Origin: Clostridia bacterium | Lineage (GTDB): Bacteria; Bacillota; Clostridia; Peptostreptococcales; Anaerovoracaceae | NCBI GenBank assembly: GCA_024682015.1 | Contig: JAIKZT010000286.1 | Location: 1 to 14,284 of the forward strand | Direction: 5' to 3' | DNA length: 14,284 nucleotides | Shown here: in pieces, positions 7,764-13,054 of the stretch | How the letters are laid out: the number at the start of each line of letters is the position of its first letter | Position numbering within the stretch: position 1 is the first letter of the stretch | Program-made: the position numbers and the translations under genes | The notes under the pieces: model-generated | What the model was told of the DNA's origin: nothing | Seen by the model: the letters and a program-made list of their open reading frames with translations, nothing else | The model's database searches: none

Positions 7764-8906
7764 ATGGAATTGACAGATTACAGAGATAAGATCAACGAGA
7801 TCGATGAGCAGATGATCAGGCTGTTTGAACGGCGCATGGAGGTCGCTGCAGAGATCGCCCTTTACAAGAAGGAGAGGGGCCTGCCCGTGCTGGACGCCGC
7901 GCGCGAGCGGCAGAAACTGGCGGACGTTTCGGATAAGCTGCCGGAGGATCTTCAGGATTACGGCGTGTCGCTGTACTCCCTGCTGATGGACCTCTCCAAG
8001 ACCTATCAGCACAGCCGCATCGGCGGCGGCAGCGCGGTCACCGGGGAGATCGGCAGGGCTCTTGATAATACGCCAAGGCTATTTCCCGAGAAGGCCGCCG
8101 TCGCCTGCCAGGGCGTGGAAGGGGCGTATTCCCAGATCGCAGCGCAGAGGCTCTTCCGCCATCCGAACATTCTCTATTTCAGCAACTTCGAGGCGGTCTT
8201 CTCCGCGATCGAGAAGGGCCTTTGCCGCTACGGCGTGCTGCCCGTGGAGAATTCGACGGCCGGCACGGTGAACCGGGCATACGACCTGATGATGAAGCAC
8301 GATTTTCGCATCGTGCGCAGCGTGCGCGTGAAGGTGGATCACAACCTGCTGGCAAAACCCGGCACGAAGCTGGAGGACGTGCGGGAGATCTATTCCCATG
8401 AACAGGCCATCTCCCAATGCAGCGAATTTCTCGGCTCGCTTTCGGGCGTGAAGGTCATTCCCTGCGAGAACACGGCAGAGGCGGCGAAGATGGTGGCCGA
8501 ATCGGACCGCAGCGATATCGCGGCGTTGTCCTCCCGCGCATGCATGGATCTTTACGGCCTCATTTCCCTGGGCCAAAACGTGCAGAACAACGCGAACAAT
8601 TACACCCGCTTCATCTGCATTTCCAGGGATCTGGAGATCTATCCCGGCGCGGACCGCACATCGCTCATGATGGTGCTGCCTCACACGCCCGGCTCCCTGT
8701 ACAAGGTGCTGTCGCGTTTTTACGCGCTGGACATCAACCTGAACAAGCTGGAATCCCGGCCGCTGCCGGACCGCAATTTCGAGTTTCTGTTCTATTTCGA
8801 CCTGGAAGGATCCGTGTATTCGCCGCGGTTCATCCAGCTCATGGGCGACATGGACAGCATCTGCGAACGGTTCGTCTATCTGGGAAGCTATTCGGAGATC
8901 GTGTAG
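7764..8906 (+). CDS. pheA: Bifunctional chorismate mutase-prephenate dehydratase (P-protein) with ACT domain
   Basis: Turns chorismate into prephenate and then phenylpyruvate, the phenylalanine branch. The 380 residues divide into an AroQ-type chorismate mutase at about 1-85, a dehydratase at about 110-287 and an ACT domain at about 298-375. Mutase residues matching the E. coli P-protein are Arg7, Arg24, Lys35, Asp44, Arg47 and Glu48. Dehydratase motifs are GVEGAYSQ (117-124), VENSTAGTVNRAYDLM (161-176), SHEQAISQC (211-219), ENTAEAAK (235-242) and the catalytic TRF (281-283). The ACT domain has HTPGSLYKVLSRF (307-319) and the ESRP motif (330-333), known to bind phenylalanine, so feedback inhibition by Phe is likely. 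Prephenate made here can also feed tyrA, so the operon needs no separate mutase. AGGAG lies about 7 nt before the start. Confidence 0.97.
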   Translation: MELTDYRDKINEIDEQMIRLFERRMEVAAEIALYKKERGLPVLDAARERQKLADVSDKLPEDLQDYGVSLYSLLMDLSKTYQHSRIGGGSAVTGEIGRALDNTPRLFPEKAAVACQGVEGAYSQIAAQRLFRHPNILYFSNFEAVFSAIEKGLCRYGVLPVENSTAGTVNRAYDLMMKHDFRIVRSVRVKVDHNLLAKPGTKLEDVREIYSHEQAISQCSEFLGSLSGVKVIPCENTAEAAKMVAESDRSDIAALSSRACMDLYGLISLGQNVQNNANNYTRFICISRDLEIYPGADRTSLMMVLPHTPGSLYKVLSRFYALDINLNKLESRPLPDRNFEFLFYFDLEGSVYSPRFIQLMGDMDSICERFVYLGSYSEIV

Positions 8907-8923
8907 ACAGGAAGGAGAAAGCC

Positions 8924-10213
8924 ATGCTGACATGCGGCCTGCTCGGCCGGAAACTGGGTCACAGCTATTCGCCGGCCATCCACCGGATGCTGGGCGAGGC
9001 GATGGGTGACCCTTACGAATACGAGCTGTACGAAAAGGAGCCCGGCGAGGTGGAGGATTTCCTGCGCCGCGGCGAGTGGGACGGCCTGAACGTGACGATC
9101 CCCTATAAAAAGACGGCGGCCTCTCTGTGCGATGAGCTGTCCGAGCGGGCGAAGAAGCTGGGCAGCGTCAACACGGTCGTGAAGAGGCGCAGGGCAGACG
9201 GAAGGGCCATCCTGTACGGCGATAACACCGATTATGCCGGCTTTCTGGCGCTCGTCGCGAAAGCAGTAGCAGAGAGCCGCGTCAGCATCTTCGGCAGCAA
9301 GTGCCTCGTGCTGGGCAGCGGCGGGGCGGGCGTGACGGTGCGGCAGGTCCTCGAGGACCTCGGCGCAGCAAAGGCCATCGTCATCTCGCGCCAGGGCCCC
9401 GAAACGTACCGGAACCTGAACCGCCACGTGGACGCGGACTTCATCGTGAACGCGACGCCCGTGGGCATGTTTCCGGGCAATGGGGAAAGCCCTTTGGATC
9501 TGCGCGCGTTTTCCTGCCCGTCCGCGGTGTTCGACCTCATCTATAATCCGTCCCGCACGGCGCTGCTGATGCAGGCGGAAAAACTGGGCATTCCGGCTTA
9601 CGGCGGACTGACCATGCTGGCAGCCCAGGCGAAAGCGGCGGCGGAGCTGTTTACGGAAAAGAGCGTTCCCGACGGCACGATCGAAAGGATCGTCCGCGCG
9701 ATCGAGGGATCTCAGCGCAGCGTCGCGCTCATCGGCATGCCCGGCTGCGGGAAGAGCAGCATCGGAAGGCTGCTGGCGGAGCGGACGGGACGGCCCTTTT
9801 TCGACGCGGACGAGGAGATCGCGCAGCGGGCGGGCAAAAGCATCCCGCACATTTTTGCGGAGGATGGGGAAGGATCCTTTCGCTGTCTGGAAACGCAGGT
9901 GCTTTCGGACCTCGGCAAACTGTCCGGCGCGGTGATCGCGACGGGCGGCGGCTGCGTGACCCGCCCGGAAAACTACGATCTTCTTCATCAGAACAGCCTC
10001 ATCGTGTGGCTGCGGCGGGAACTGGAGGCGCTTCCGAAGGACGGCCGGCCGATCTCGCAGTTGGTGGACATAAATATTATTTATGAAAATCGAAAGGTTC
10101 TGTACGAGGCTTTTGCGGATGCGGCGATCGACAATGATTCCACGCCGGAATCCTGCGTTTCCAGGCTTTTGCGCCTTTTGGAGCAGCCGGGCGAGCGGGA
10201 CGGCCGCGTGTGA
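8924..10213 (+). CDS. aroE-aroK: Shikimate dehydrogenase-shikimate kinase fusion
   Basis: One uninterrupted 429-residue frame carries two consecutive pathway enzymes. Residues 1 to about 262 are AroE, which reduces 3-dehydroshikimate with NADPH: SYSP (14-17) binds substrate, NVTIPYK (56-62) holds the catalytic Lys62, NTDYAG (101-106) holds Asp103, GSGGAG (131-136) is the nucleotide loop, NATPVGMFP (176-184) follows, and Gln235 sits in MLAAQAKAA. Residues about 265-429 are AroK, which phosphorylates shikimate: Walker A GMPGCGKSS (271-279), DADEEI (294-299), FRCLE (319-323) with Arg320, GGGCV (341-345), and a lid Arg375 in GRPIS. The domains join with almost no linker (IVRAIEGSQRSVALI). Both active sites look intact. 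The start at 8924 has GAAGGAGAAAG before it. An AT-only patch occurs in the AroK part near 10070-10084. Confidence 0.95.
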   Translation: MLTCGLLGRKLGHSYSPAIHRMLGEAMGDPYEYELYEKEPGEVEDFLRRGEWDGLNVTIPYKKTAASLCDELSERAKKLGSVNTVVKRRRADGRAILYGDNTDYAGFLALVAKAVAESRVSIFGSKCLVLGSGGAGVTVRQVLEDLGAAKAIVISRQGPETYRNLNRHVDADFIVNATPVGMFPGNGESPLDLRAFSCPSAVFDLIYNPSRTALLMQAEKLGIPAYGGLTMLAAQAKAAAELFTEKSVPDGTIERIVRAIEGSQRSVALIGMPGCGKSSIGRLLAERTGRPFFDADEEIAQRAGKSIPHIFAEDGEGSFRCLETQVLSDLGKLSGAVIATGGGCVTRPENYDLLHQNSLIVWLRRELEALPKDGRPISQLVDINIIYENRKVLYEAFADAAIDNDSTPESCVSRLLRLLEQPGERDGRV

Positions 10214-10274
10214 TCCGCCGGAACATGCAAGGATCTTCGATAAGTTTCAAAAGCAATGATCCCAAGGTAATACC

Positions 10275-10706
10275 ATGAAAGCATTAGTGATCAACGGCCC
10301 GAACATCAACATGCTGGGCATACGCGAACCCGACGTGTACGGCAGGAAGACATACGCGGATCTGCTGGCGTTCATAGAAAGGACGGCTGCGGAAGAGGGA
10401 ATGGAAGTCGAATGTTTCCAATCGAACCACGAAGGCGCCATCGTCGACAAGATCCAGGAGGCGCTGGGTGTTTTCGACGGCATCGTCATCAATCCCGCCG
10501 CATATACGCATACGAGCATCGCGATCCTGGACGCGCTTAAAGCCGCAGCGCTTCCCGCGGTCGAAGTGCACATCTCCGATGTGGACAGCCGGGAGGCATT
10601 CCGGCATGTCTCCTACGCTGGCATGGCCTGCGAGAAGCGCTTTTCCGGCCTTGGATTCGAAGGGTACAGGCAGGCGCTCCTGTATTTGAAAGAAAGAGGA
10701 CTCTAA
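10275..10706 (+). CDS. aroQ: 3-dehydroquinate dehydratase, type II
   Basis: Dehydrates 3-dehydroquinate to 3-dehydroshikimate, step three. The 143-residue length and the sequence NGPNINMLGIREPDVYG identify the type II (dodecameric) enzyme. Active-site residues match the Mycobacterium enzyme with an offset of two: Asn10, Arg17 and Tyr22 in the flexible loop, Asn73, His79, His99 and Arg110. The usual SN(I/V)xxRE signature reads SDVDSRE here, with Asp102 where Asn is common. It is the last gene of the aromatic operon, 61 nt after aroE-aroK, the widest gap in the operon. The ribosome binding site is modest (CCAAGG, about 8 nt before ATG). It supplies the only pathway step not covered by the genes before it. 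Confidence 0.96.
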   Translation: MKALVINGPNINMLGIREPDVYGRKTYADLLAFIERTAAEEGMEVECFQSNHEGAIVDKIQEALGVFDGIVINPAAYTHTSIAILDALKAAALPAVEVHISDVDSREAFRHVSYAGMACEKRFSGLGFEGYRQALLYLKERGL

Positions 10707-10725
10707 TTCCCGCCTTCAGCAGGCA

Positions 10726-10768
10726 CAGCGAGCGCTGGGATCCTGCTTTGGCGTGCTCGCCAAGCGCT
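10726..10768. repeat. Nested palindromes after aroQ
   Basis: CAGCG (10726-10730) and CGCTG (10733-10737) form a near-palindrome. TTGGCG (10748-10753) and CGCCAA (10758-10763) form a perfect 6-bp hairpin with loop TGCT. The hexamer AGCGCT occurs at both 10731-10736 and 10763-10768 and can close a larger stem around this hairpin. No T-run follows, so it is a poor terminator. It may instead be a 3'-end processing or protection structure, or a repeat element. Confidence 0.6.
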
Positions 10769-10783
10769 GTTGACGCGGACGAT

Positions 10784-10803
10784 CCCTGAGCTTGTCGAAG
10801 GGG
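10784..10803. repeat. REP-like palindrome (CCCTGAGCTTGTCGAAGGG)
   Basis: The 19-base core CCCTGAGCTTGTCGAAGGG is an imperfect palindrome with CCCT and AGGG arms. From memory it matches a motif seen as a dispersed repeat in many bacterial genomes; read in the other direction it is CCCTTCGACAAGCTCAGGG. Such repeats are commonly associated with Y1-type REP-associated transposases. No transposase lies in this window. Confidence 0.6.
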
Positions 10804-10813
10804 CGTTGATCAG

Positions 10814-10843
10814 CGGGACAGCCATCAGAAGATCTGTGTCCCG
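10814..10843. repeat. Inverted repeat CGGGACA-N16-TGTCCCG
   Basis: Seven-base arms CGGGACA (10814-10820) and TGTCCCG (10837-10843) are perfect complements around 16 nt. The spacer length equals that of the 10905-10936 repeat, and the TGTCCC arm recurs in the element after the permease gene (12953-12958). Confidence 0.65.
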
Positions 10844-10858
10844 GCATACGGTTTTCCC

Positions 10859-10897
10859 GGATGGGTCGCATATTCGTGAGACCCATTCTTCTTTTTT
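10859..10897 (+). terminator. Probable intrinsic terminator of the aromatic operon
   Basis: ATGGGTC (10861-10867) pairs perfectly with GACCCAT (10880-10886), extended by an outer G-T wobble and G-C pair and by two inner pairs (CA with TG) across one mismatch. TTCTTTTTT follows at 10889-10897. This is the first hairpin with a T-run after aroQ, so it is the best candidate for the operon end, leaving a 3' untranslated region of about 190 nt. Confidence 0.7.
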
Positions 10898-10904
10898 GCT
10901 GCAA

Positions 10905-10936
10905 GGGTCACAGCGAAGGGGTTCGGTATGTGACCC
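10905..10936. repeat. Inverted repeat GGGTCACA-N16-TGTGACCC
   Basis: Perfect 8-base arms at 10905-10912 and 10929-10936 flank 16 nt that contain GGGGTTCGG. The same arms recur at 10957-10978, and a variant (GGGTCGCA / TGAGACCC) forms the stem of the preceding terminator. The left arm of one copy can pair with the right arm of the other. Confidence 0.75.
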
Positions 10937-10956
10937 AGAGACCGATTTCCTGTGTT

Positions 10957-10978
10957 GGGTCACATTTTTCTGTGACCC
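10957..10978. repeat. Inverted repeat GGGTCACA-N6-TGTGACCC
   Basis: Perfect 8-base arms at 10957-10964 and 10971-10978 enclose the 6-nt loop TTTTTC. No T-run follows on the + strand, so it is not a standard terminator. It is the second full copy of the octamer pair within 74 nt. Confidence 0.75.
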
Positions 10979-10995
10979 GCAAGGACCACTGCCCG

Positions 10996-11024
10996 GCGCC
11001 TGCCCTTGGACAGGTGCGATTTTT
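10996..11024 (+). terminator. Probable intrinsic terminator just before the GntR promoter
   Basis: GCGCCTG (10996-11002) pairs with CAGGTGC (11011-11017), with one G-U pair, around the 8-nt loop CCCTTGGA. GATTTTT follows. It would block remaining read-through from the aromatic operon before the promoter at 11046. Confidence 0.6.
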
Positions 11025-11040
11025 CAAAAAACTTTGAAAA
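11021..11040. promoter_or_regulatory. AT-rich inverted repeat upstream of the -35 box
   Basis: TTTTCAAA (11021-11028) and TTTGAAAA (11033-11040) are perfect 8-base arms around AAAC. The element ends 5 nt before TTGACA. Its position fits an UP-element or a regulator site, and it also overlaps the T-run of the preceding terminator. Confidence 0.45.
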
Positions 11041-11045
11041 CACCG

Positions 11046-11073
11046 TTGACAGTCTGTGCATACTGTGTATACT
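11046..11073 (+). promoter_or_regulatory. Promoter of the GntR-ABC operon
   Basis: A consensus -35 TTGACA (11046-11051) is separated by 16 nt from a -10 TATACT (11068-11073). Transcription should start near 11080, giving a leader of about 24 nt before the GTG start. This is the clearest housekeeping-type promoter in the window. Confidence 0.85.
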
Positions 11074-11087
11074 GTACATGAACAGTA
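11061..11087. promoter_or_regulatory. Probable operator for the GntR regulator, three half-sites
   Basis: TACTGT (11070-11075) and ACAGTA (11082-11087) form a perfect inverted repeat with 6 nt between, covering the -10 box and the predicted transcription start. A third copy, TACTGT at 11061-11066, lies 9 nt upstream in direct orientation. A repressor bound here would block RNA polymerase, as expected for an autoregulated YtrA-type GntR operon. Confidence 0.7.
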
Positions 11088-11103
11088 AAGGAGCTATATA
11101 CAC

Positions 11104-11475
11104 GTGTACATCCTAATCGACAACAAAAGCGGCGCTCCGATCTACGATCAGATCGTGGCGCAGATACGGCAGCAGATCCTGGACGGGTCACTGGCGGAAG
11201 ACGAGGCGCTGCCTTCCATCCGAAGCCTTGCGAAAGACCTGCGCATCAGCGTCATCACGACGAAGCGCGCGTACGAGGAGCTGGAACGGGAAGGGCTGAT
11301 CTACACCATGCCCGGCAAAGGCAGTTATGTGTCGCCGCGCGATCCGCAGCTGATGCGGGAAGAAAATCTAAGGAAGATAGAGGACGCCATGCGGGACATT
11401 CACCGCCTCGCCGCGCAGAGCGGCCTGTCGATGGACGACCTGCAGGAAATGCTCGTTCTGACGAAGGAGATGTAA
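11104..11475 (+). CDS. GntR-family transcriptional regulator, YtrA subfamily
   Basis: The 123-residue protein is a DNA-binding repressor type. Residues about 10-78 form the winged helix-turn-helix, with PIYDQIVAQIRQQILDGSL (12-30), LPSIRSLAKDLRIS (36-49) and a wing ending GLIYTMPGKGSYV (64-76). The short helical tail to 123 is the small dimerisation extension typical of the YtrA group, with no effector-binding domain like those of larger GntR proteins. The start is GTG at 11104, supported by AAAGGAG 10 nt upstream and by the family start (YILIDNKSGAPIYDQI). Only one base separates its stop from the next ATG. Operon order (regulator, ATPase, permease) and the overlapping operator suggest it controls its own transporter operon. 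Related systems respond to cell-wall-active agents or peptides; the signal here is unknown. Confidence 0.92.
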   Translation: MYILIDNKSGAPIYDQIVAQIRQQILDGSLAEDEALPSIRSLAKDLRISVITTKRAYEELEREGLIYTMPGKGSYVSPRDPQLMREENLRKIEDAMRDIHRLAAQSGLSMDDLQEMLVLTKEM

Positions 11476-11476
11476 C

Positions 11477-12316
11477 ATGAACGCACTGGACATTAGGGGT
11501 TTAACGAAGCGTTACGGCGGCTTTGCGCTGGACGGCGTCGACTTGACGCTGCCGGAGGGCTGCATTCTGGGACTCATCGGGGAAAACGGCGCCGGCAAGA
11601 CGACGACGATCAAGGCGGCGCTGAACATCATCCCCAGGGACAGCGGAGAAGTCGAGATCTTCGGACAGAGGACCGAAGGGGACATCGCTTGGCTCAAGGA
11701 GGATATCGGCATCGTGATGGGCGAACCGGGGCTGTCCTCCTGCCTGACCGGCGAGCAGGTCTCCCGCATCATGAACGGCATCTTCGCCCGCTGGGACGGC
11801 GAGGAATTCCGCAGGCTGGCAGGCGAACTGGACCTGCCGCTGAACAAGCCATACAAAGAACTGTCCCAGGGCAACCGGATGAAGCTGGGAATCGCCGTCG
11901 CGCTGTCGCACGGAGCAGAACTGCTCATCCTGGATGAGCCTACAAACGGCCTGGATCCGGTCATCCGCGACAGATTCATGTCCATACTCATGGACTTTAC
12001 CCGCGAGGAAAACCATTCCGTGCTCATCTCTTCGCACATCGTCAGCGACCTGGAGAAGGTCTGCGACTACATCGCTTTTCTGCATAAGGGCAGGCTGATG
12101 CTGTGCGAGGAAAAGGATGCGCTGATGGAGGAATACGGCGTGCTGCATTGCAAGCGGGAAGACTTCGAAGCGATCGATCCTGCCGCCGTGATCGGCAGTT
12201 CGAACAGCGTGTACGGCGTGAGCGCGGTCGTGCGCCGGGACGCGGTGCCGGAAGGCTGGGAACTCAGCCCGGTAAGCCTGGAAGACCTGTTCGTGGTAAT
12301 GGTGAAGGAGGCGTAG
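11477..12316 (+). CDS. ABC transporter ATP-binding protein (YtrB-like)
   Basis: The 279-residue ATPase drives the permease encoded next. Motifs are Walker A GENGAGKTT (35-43), signature LSQGN (129-133), Walker B LLILDEP (149-155), the D-loop NGLD, and switch His187 in ISSHIVSD. At the Q-loop the sequence is VMGEPGL (80-86) with no Gln, and the signature is LSQGN rather than LSGGQ; both are common in ATPases of GntR-linked ABC-2 cassettes. Residues beyond about 215 are an accessory C-terminal tail. The ribosome binding site AAGGAG sits at the end of the GntR gene, and the 1-nt gap means tight coupling. Function is inferred as export or release of a lipid-associated or peptide substrate; the substrate cannot be read from the sequence. 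Confidence 0.94.
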   Translation: MNALDIRGLTKRYGGFALDGVDLTLPEGCILGLIGENGAGKTTTIKAALNIIPRDSGEVEIFGQRTEGDIAWLKEDIGIVMGEPGLSSCLTGEQVSRIMNGIFARWDGEEFRRLAGELDLPLNKPYKELSQGNRMKLGIAVALSHGAELLILDEPTNGLDPVIRDRFMSILMDFTREENHSVLISSHIVSDLEKVCDYIAFLHKGRLMLCEEKDALMEEYGVLHCKREDFEAIDPAAVIGSSNSVYGVSAVVRRDAVPEGWELSPVSLEDLFVVMVKEA

Positions 12317-12319
12317 ACG

Positions 12320-12934
12320 ATGAATGGCCTGATCCTCAAAGACATGTACATGATGAAAAAATATTTTCGCTTTTCCTGGGTGGTCGTTGGCATATTTCTG
12401 ATCGTAGGCGCCATCAATGAACAGTTTTCGTTCTATCACGCATATTCCTGCATGATGGGAGGCATCGTGCCGATCAGCGTGCTGAGCTTCGATGAGAAGG
12501 AACGCTGGATGGATTACGCGGATACGCTGCCGCTCTCGGCCAATACGATCGTGCGGTCGAAGTATCTGTTCGGCCTGATCTTTTCGCTGGCGGTCACCGC
12601 GCTGGCCATCGTCTCTTACATGGTGAACTGCATGAAAAACCGCGGCGGCGATCTGTCCTCCGTACCCGCCATGGCTTCGGTGTTTTTCTTCCTGAGCATG
12701 CTGCCGGCGATCCTGCTGATGCCCGTGCTGTTCCGGTTCGGGGTGGAGAAGGGGCGCATCCTGTATTACGTTCTGTTCGGCACTTTGTTCGCCATCGTGG
12801 CGCTGACAGGCATCACGGACAGTTTCAGGCCCACTCTGCGCCTGAACCCTGCCATCGCGCTGATCGCGACAGTCATCCTCTGGATCGTTTCGCTGCTGCT
12901 TTCCCAGGCTGCCTATCCGAAGCGGCCCAGATGA
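12320..12934 (+). CDS. ABC-2 type permease, six predicted membrane helices
   Basis: The 204-residue hydrophobic protein is the membrane partner of the preceding ATPase. Likely helices are at about 17-32, 40-57, 83-103, 115-138, 148-165 and 177-196. The loop after helix two reads FDEKERWMDYADTLPLSAN (57-75) followed by VRSKYL. This is characteristic of small ABC-2 permeases (ABC2_membrane_5-like) found with YtrA-type regulators. It starts 3 nt after the ATPase stop, with GAAGGAGG as ribosome binding site. There is only one permease gene in the operon, so the transporter probably works with two copies of each subunit. The TGA stop is the first triplet of a palindromic repeat. Confidence 0.88.
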   Translation: MNGLILKDMYMMKKYFRFSWVVVGIFLIVGAINEQFSFYHAYSCMMGGIVPISVLSFDEKERWMDYADTLPLSANTIVRSKYLFGLIFSLAVTALAIVSYMVNCMKNRGGDLSSVPAMASVFFFLSMLPAILLMPVLFRFGVEKGRILYYVLFGTLFAIVALTGITDSFRPTLRLNPAIALIATVILWIVSLLLSQAAYPKRPR

Positions 12935-12959
12935 GACACGGGGACGGTTCCTTGTCCCA
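12932..12959. repeat. REP-like element overlapping the permease stop codon
   Basis: TGAGACA (12932-12938) and TGTCCCA (12953-12959) are near-complementary ends with one mismatch. Inside, GGGAC (12941-12945) can pair with GTCCC (12954-12958). The inner GGGGACGGTTCCTTGTCCC resembles, from memory, short repeats scattered in clostridial genomes. The first three bases are the permease TGA. Confidence 0.5.
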
Positions 12960-12970
12960 CGGCATTCTTG

Positions 12971-13001
12971 AAAAAGGCACGGCTTTAGGCTGTGCCTTTT
13001 T
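12971..13001 (+). terminator. Strong intrinsic terminator after the permease gene
   Basis: AAAAAGGCACGGC (12971-12983) pairs with GCTGTGCCTTTTT (12989-13001) around TTTAG. The stem is 13 bp with one G-U pair and ends in a T-run. The A-run on the left arm means it could also act on the opposite strand. Confidence 0.9.
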
Positions 13002-13009
13002 GCGCGATT

Positions 13010-13018
13010 TGATATAAT
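13010..13018 (+). promoter_or_regulatory. Extended -10 promoter of the ABC exporter gene
   Basis: TGATATAAT is a perfect TATAAT (13013-13018) with the TGN extension. No good -35 is present at 16-18 nt, where the terminator stem lies; extended -10 promoters can work without one. The leader would be about 30 nt. Confidence 0.65.
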
Positions 13019-13054
13019 GGTATTGACCTATTGCGCATTTAAGGAGCAAGCCAG

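Larger units (their letters stand above)
10707..11045. other. Non-coding spacer packed with inverted repeats
   Basis: About 340 nt between aroQ and the GntR promoter hold no credible gene. Short frames on both strands here translate repeat arms and have no ribosome binding site or recognisable family. I count at least seven inverted repeats in sequence: 10726-10768, 10784-10803, 10814-10843, 10859-10888, 10905-10936, 10957-10978 and 10996-11017, plus an AT-rich one at 11021-11040. Two look like intrinsic terminators (10859 and 10996). The rest resemble small palindromic repeats (REP/BIME-like). Confidence 0.8.

Noticed and set aside
10214..10274. Terminator or promoter between aroE-aroK and aroQ
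   Set aside because: Only a weak GGATC/GATCC pair with a long loop and no T-run is visible, and no convincing -35/-10 pair.
10703..10963. Reverse-strand open frame of 86 codons after aroQ
   Set aside because: Its sequence is the translation of the REP-like and octamer repeats, a common cause of spurious gene calls.
10859..10978. CRISPR-like array
   Set aside because: The repeats are 8-base inverted arms with uneven spacers (6, 16 and 20 nt), not 24-37 nt direct repeats with regular spacers.
10770..11081. Small open frame of 103 codons in the repeat-rich spacer
   Set aside because: It runs through palindromes, a terminator and the GntR promoter, with no ribosome binding site or family signal.
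13021..13029. TTGACC at 13024 as a -35 box
   Set aside because: There is no -10 box at the right distance before the start at 13055; the TGATATAAT upstream is a better promoter signal.
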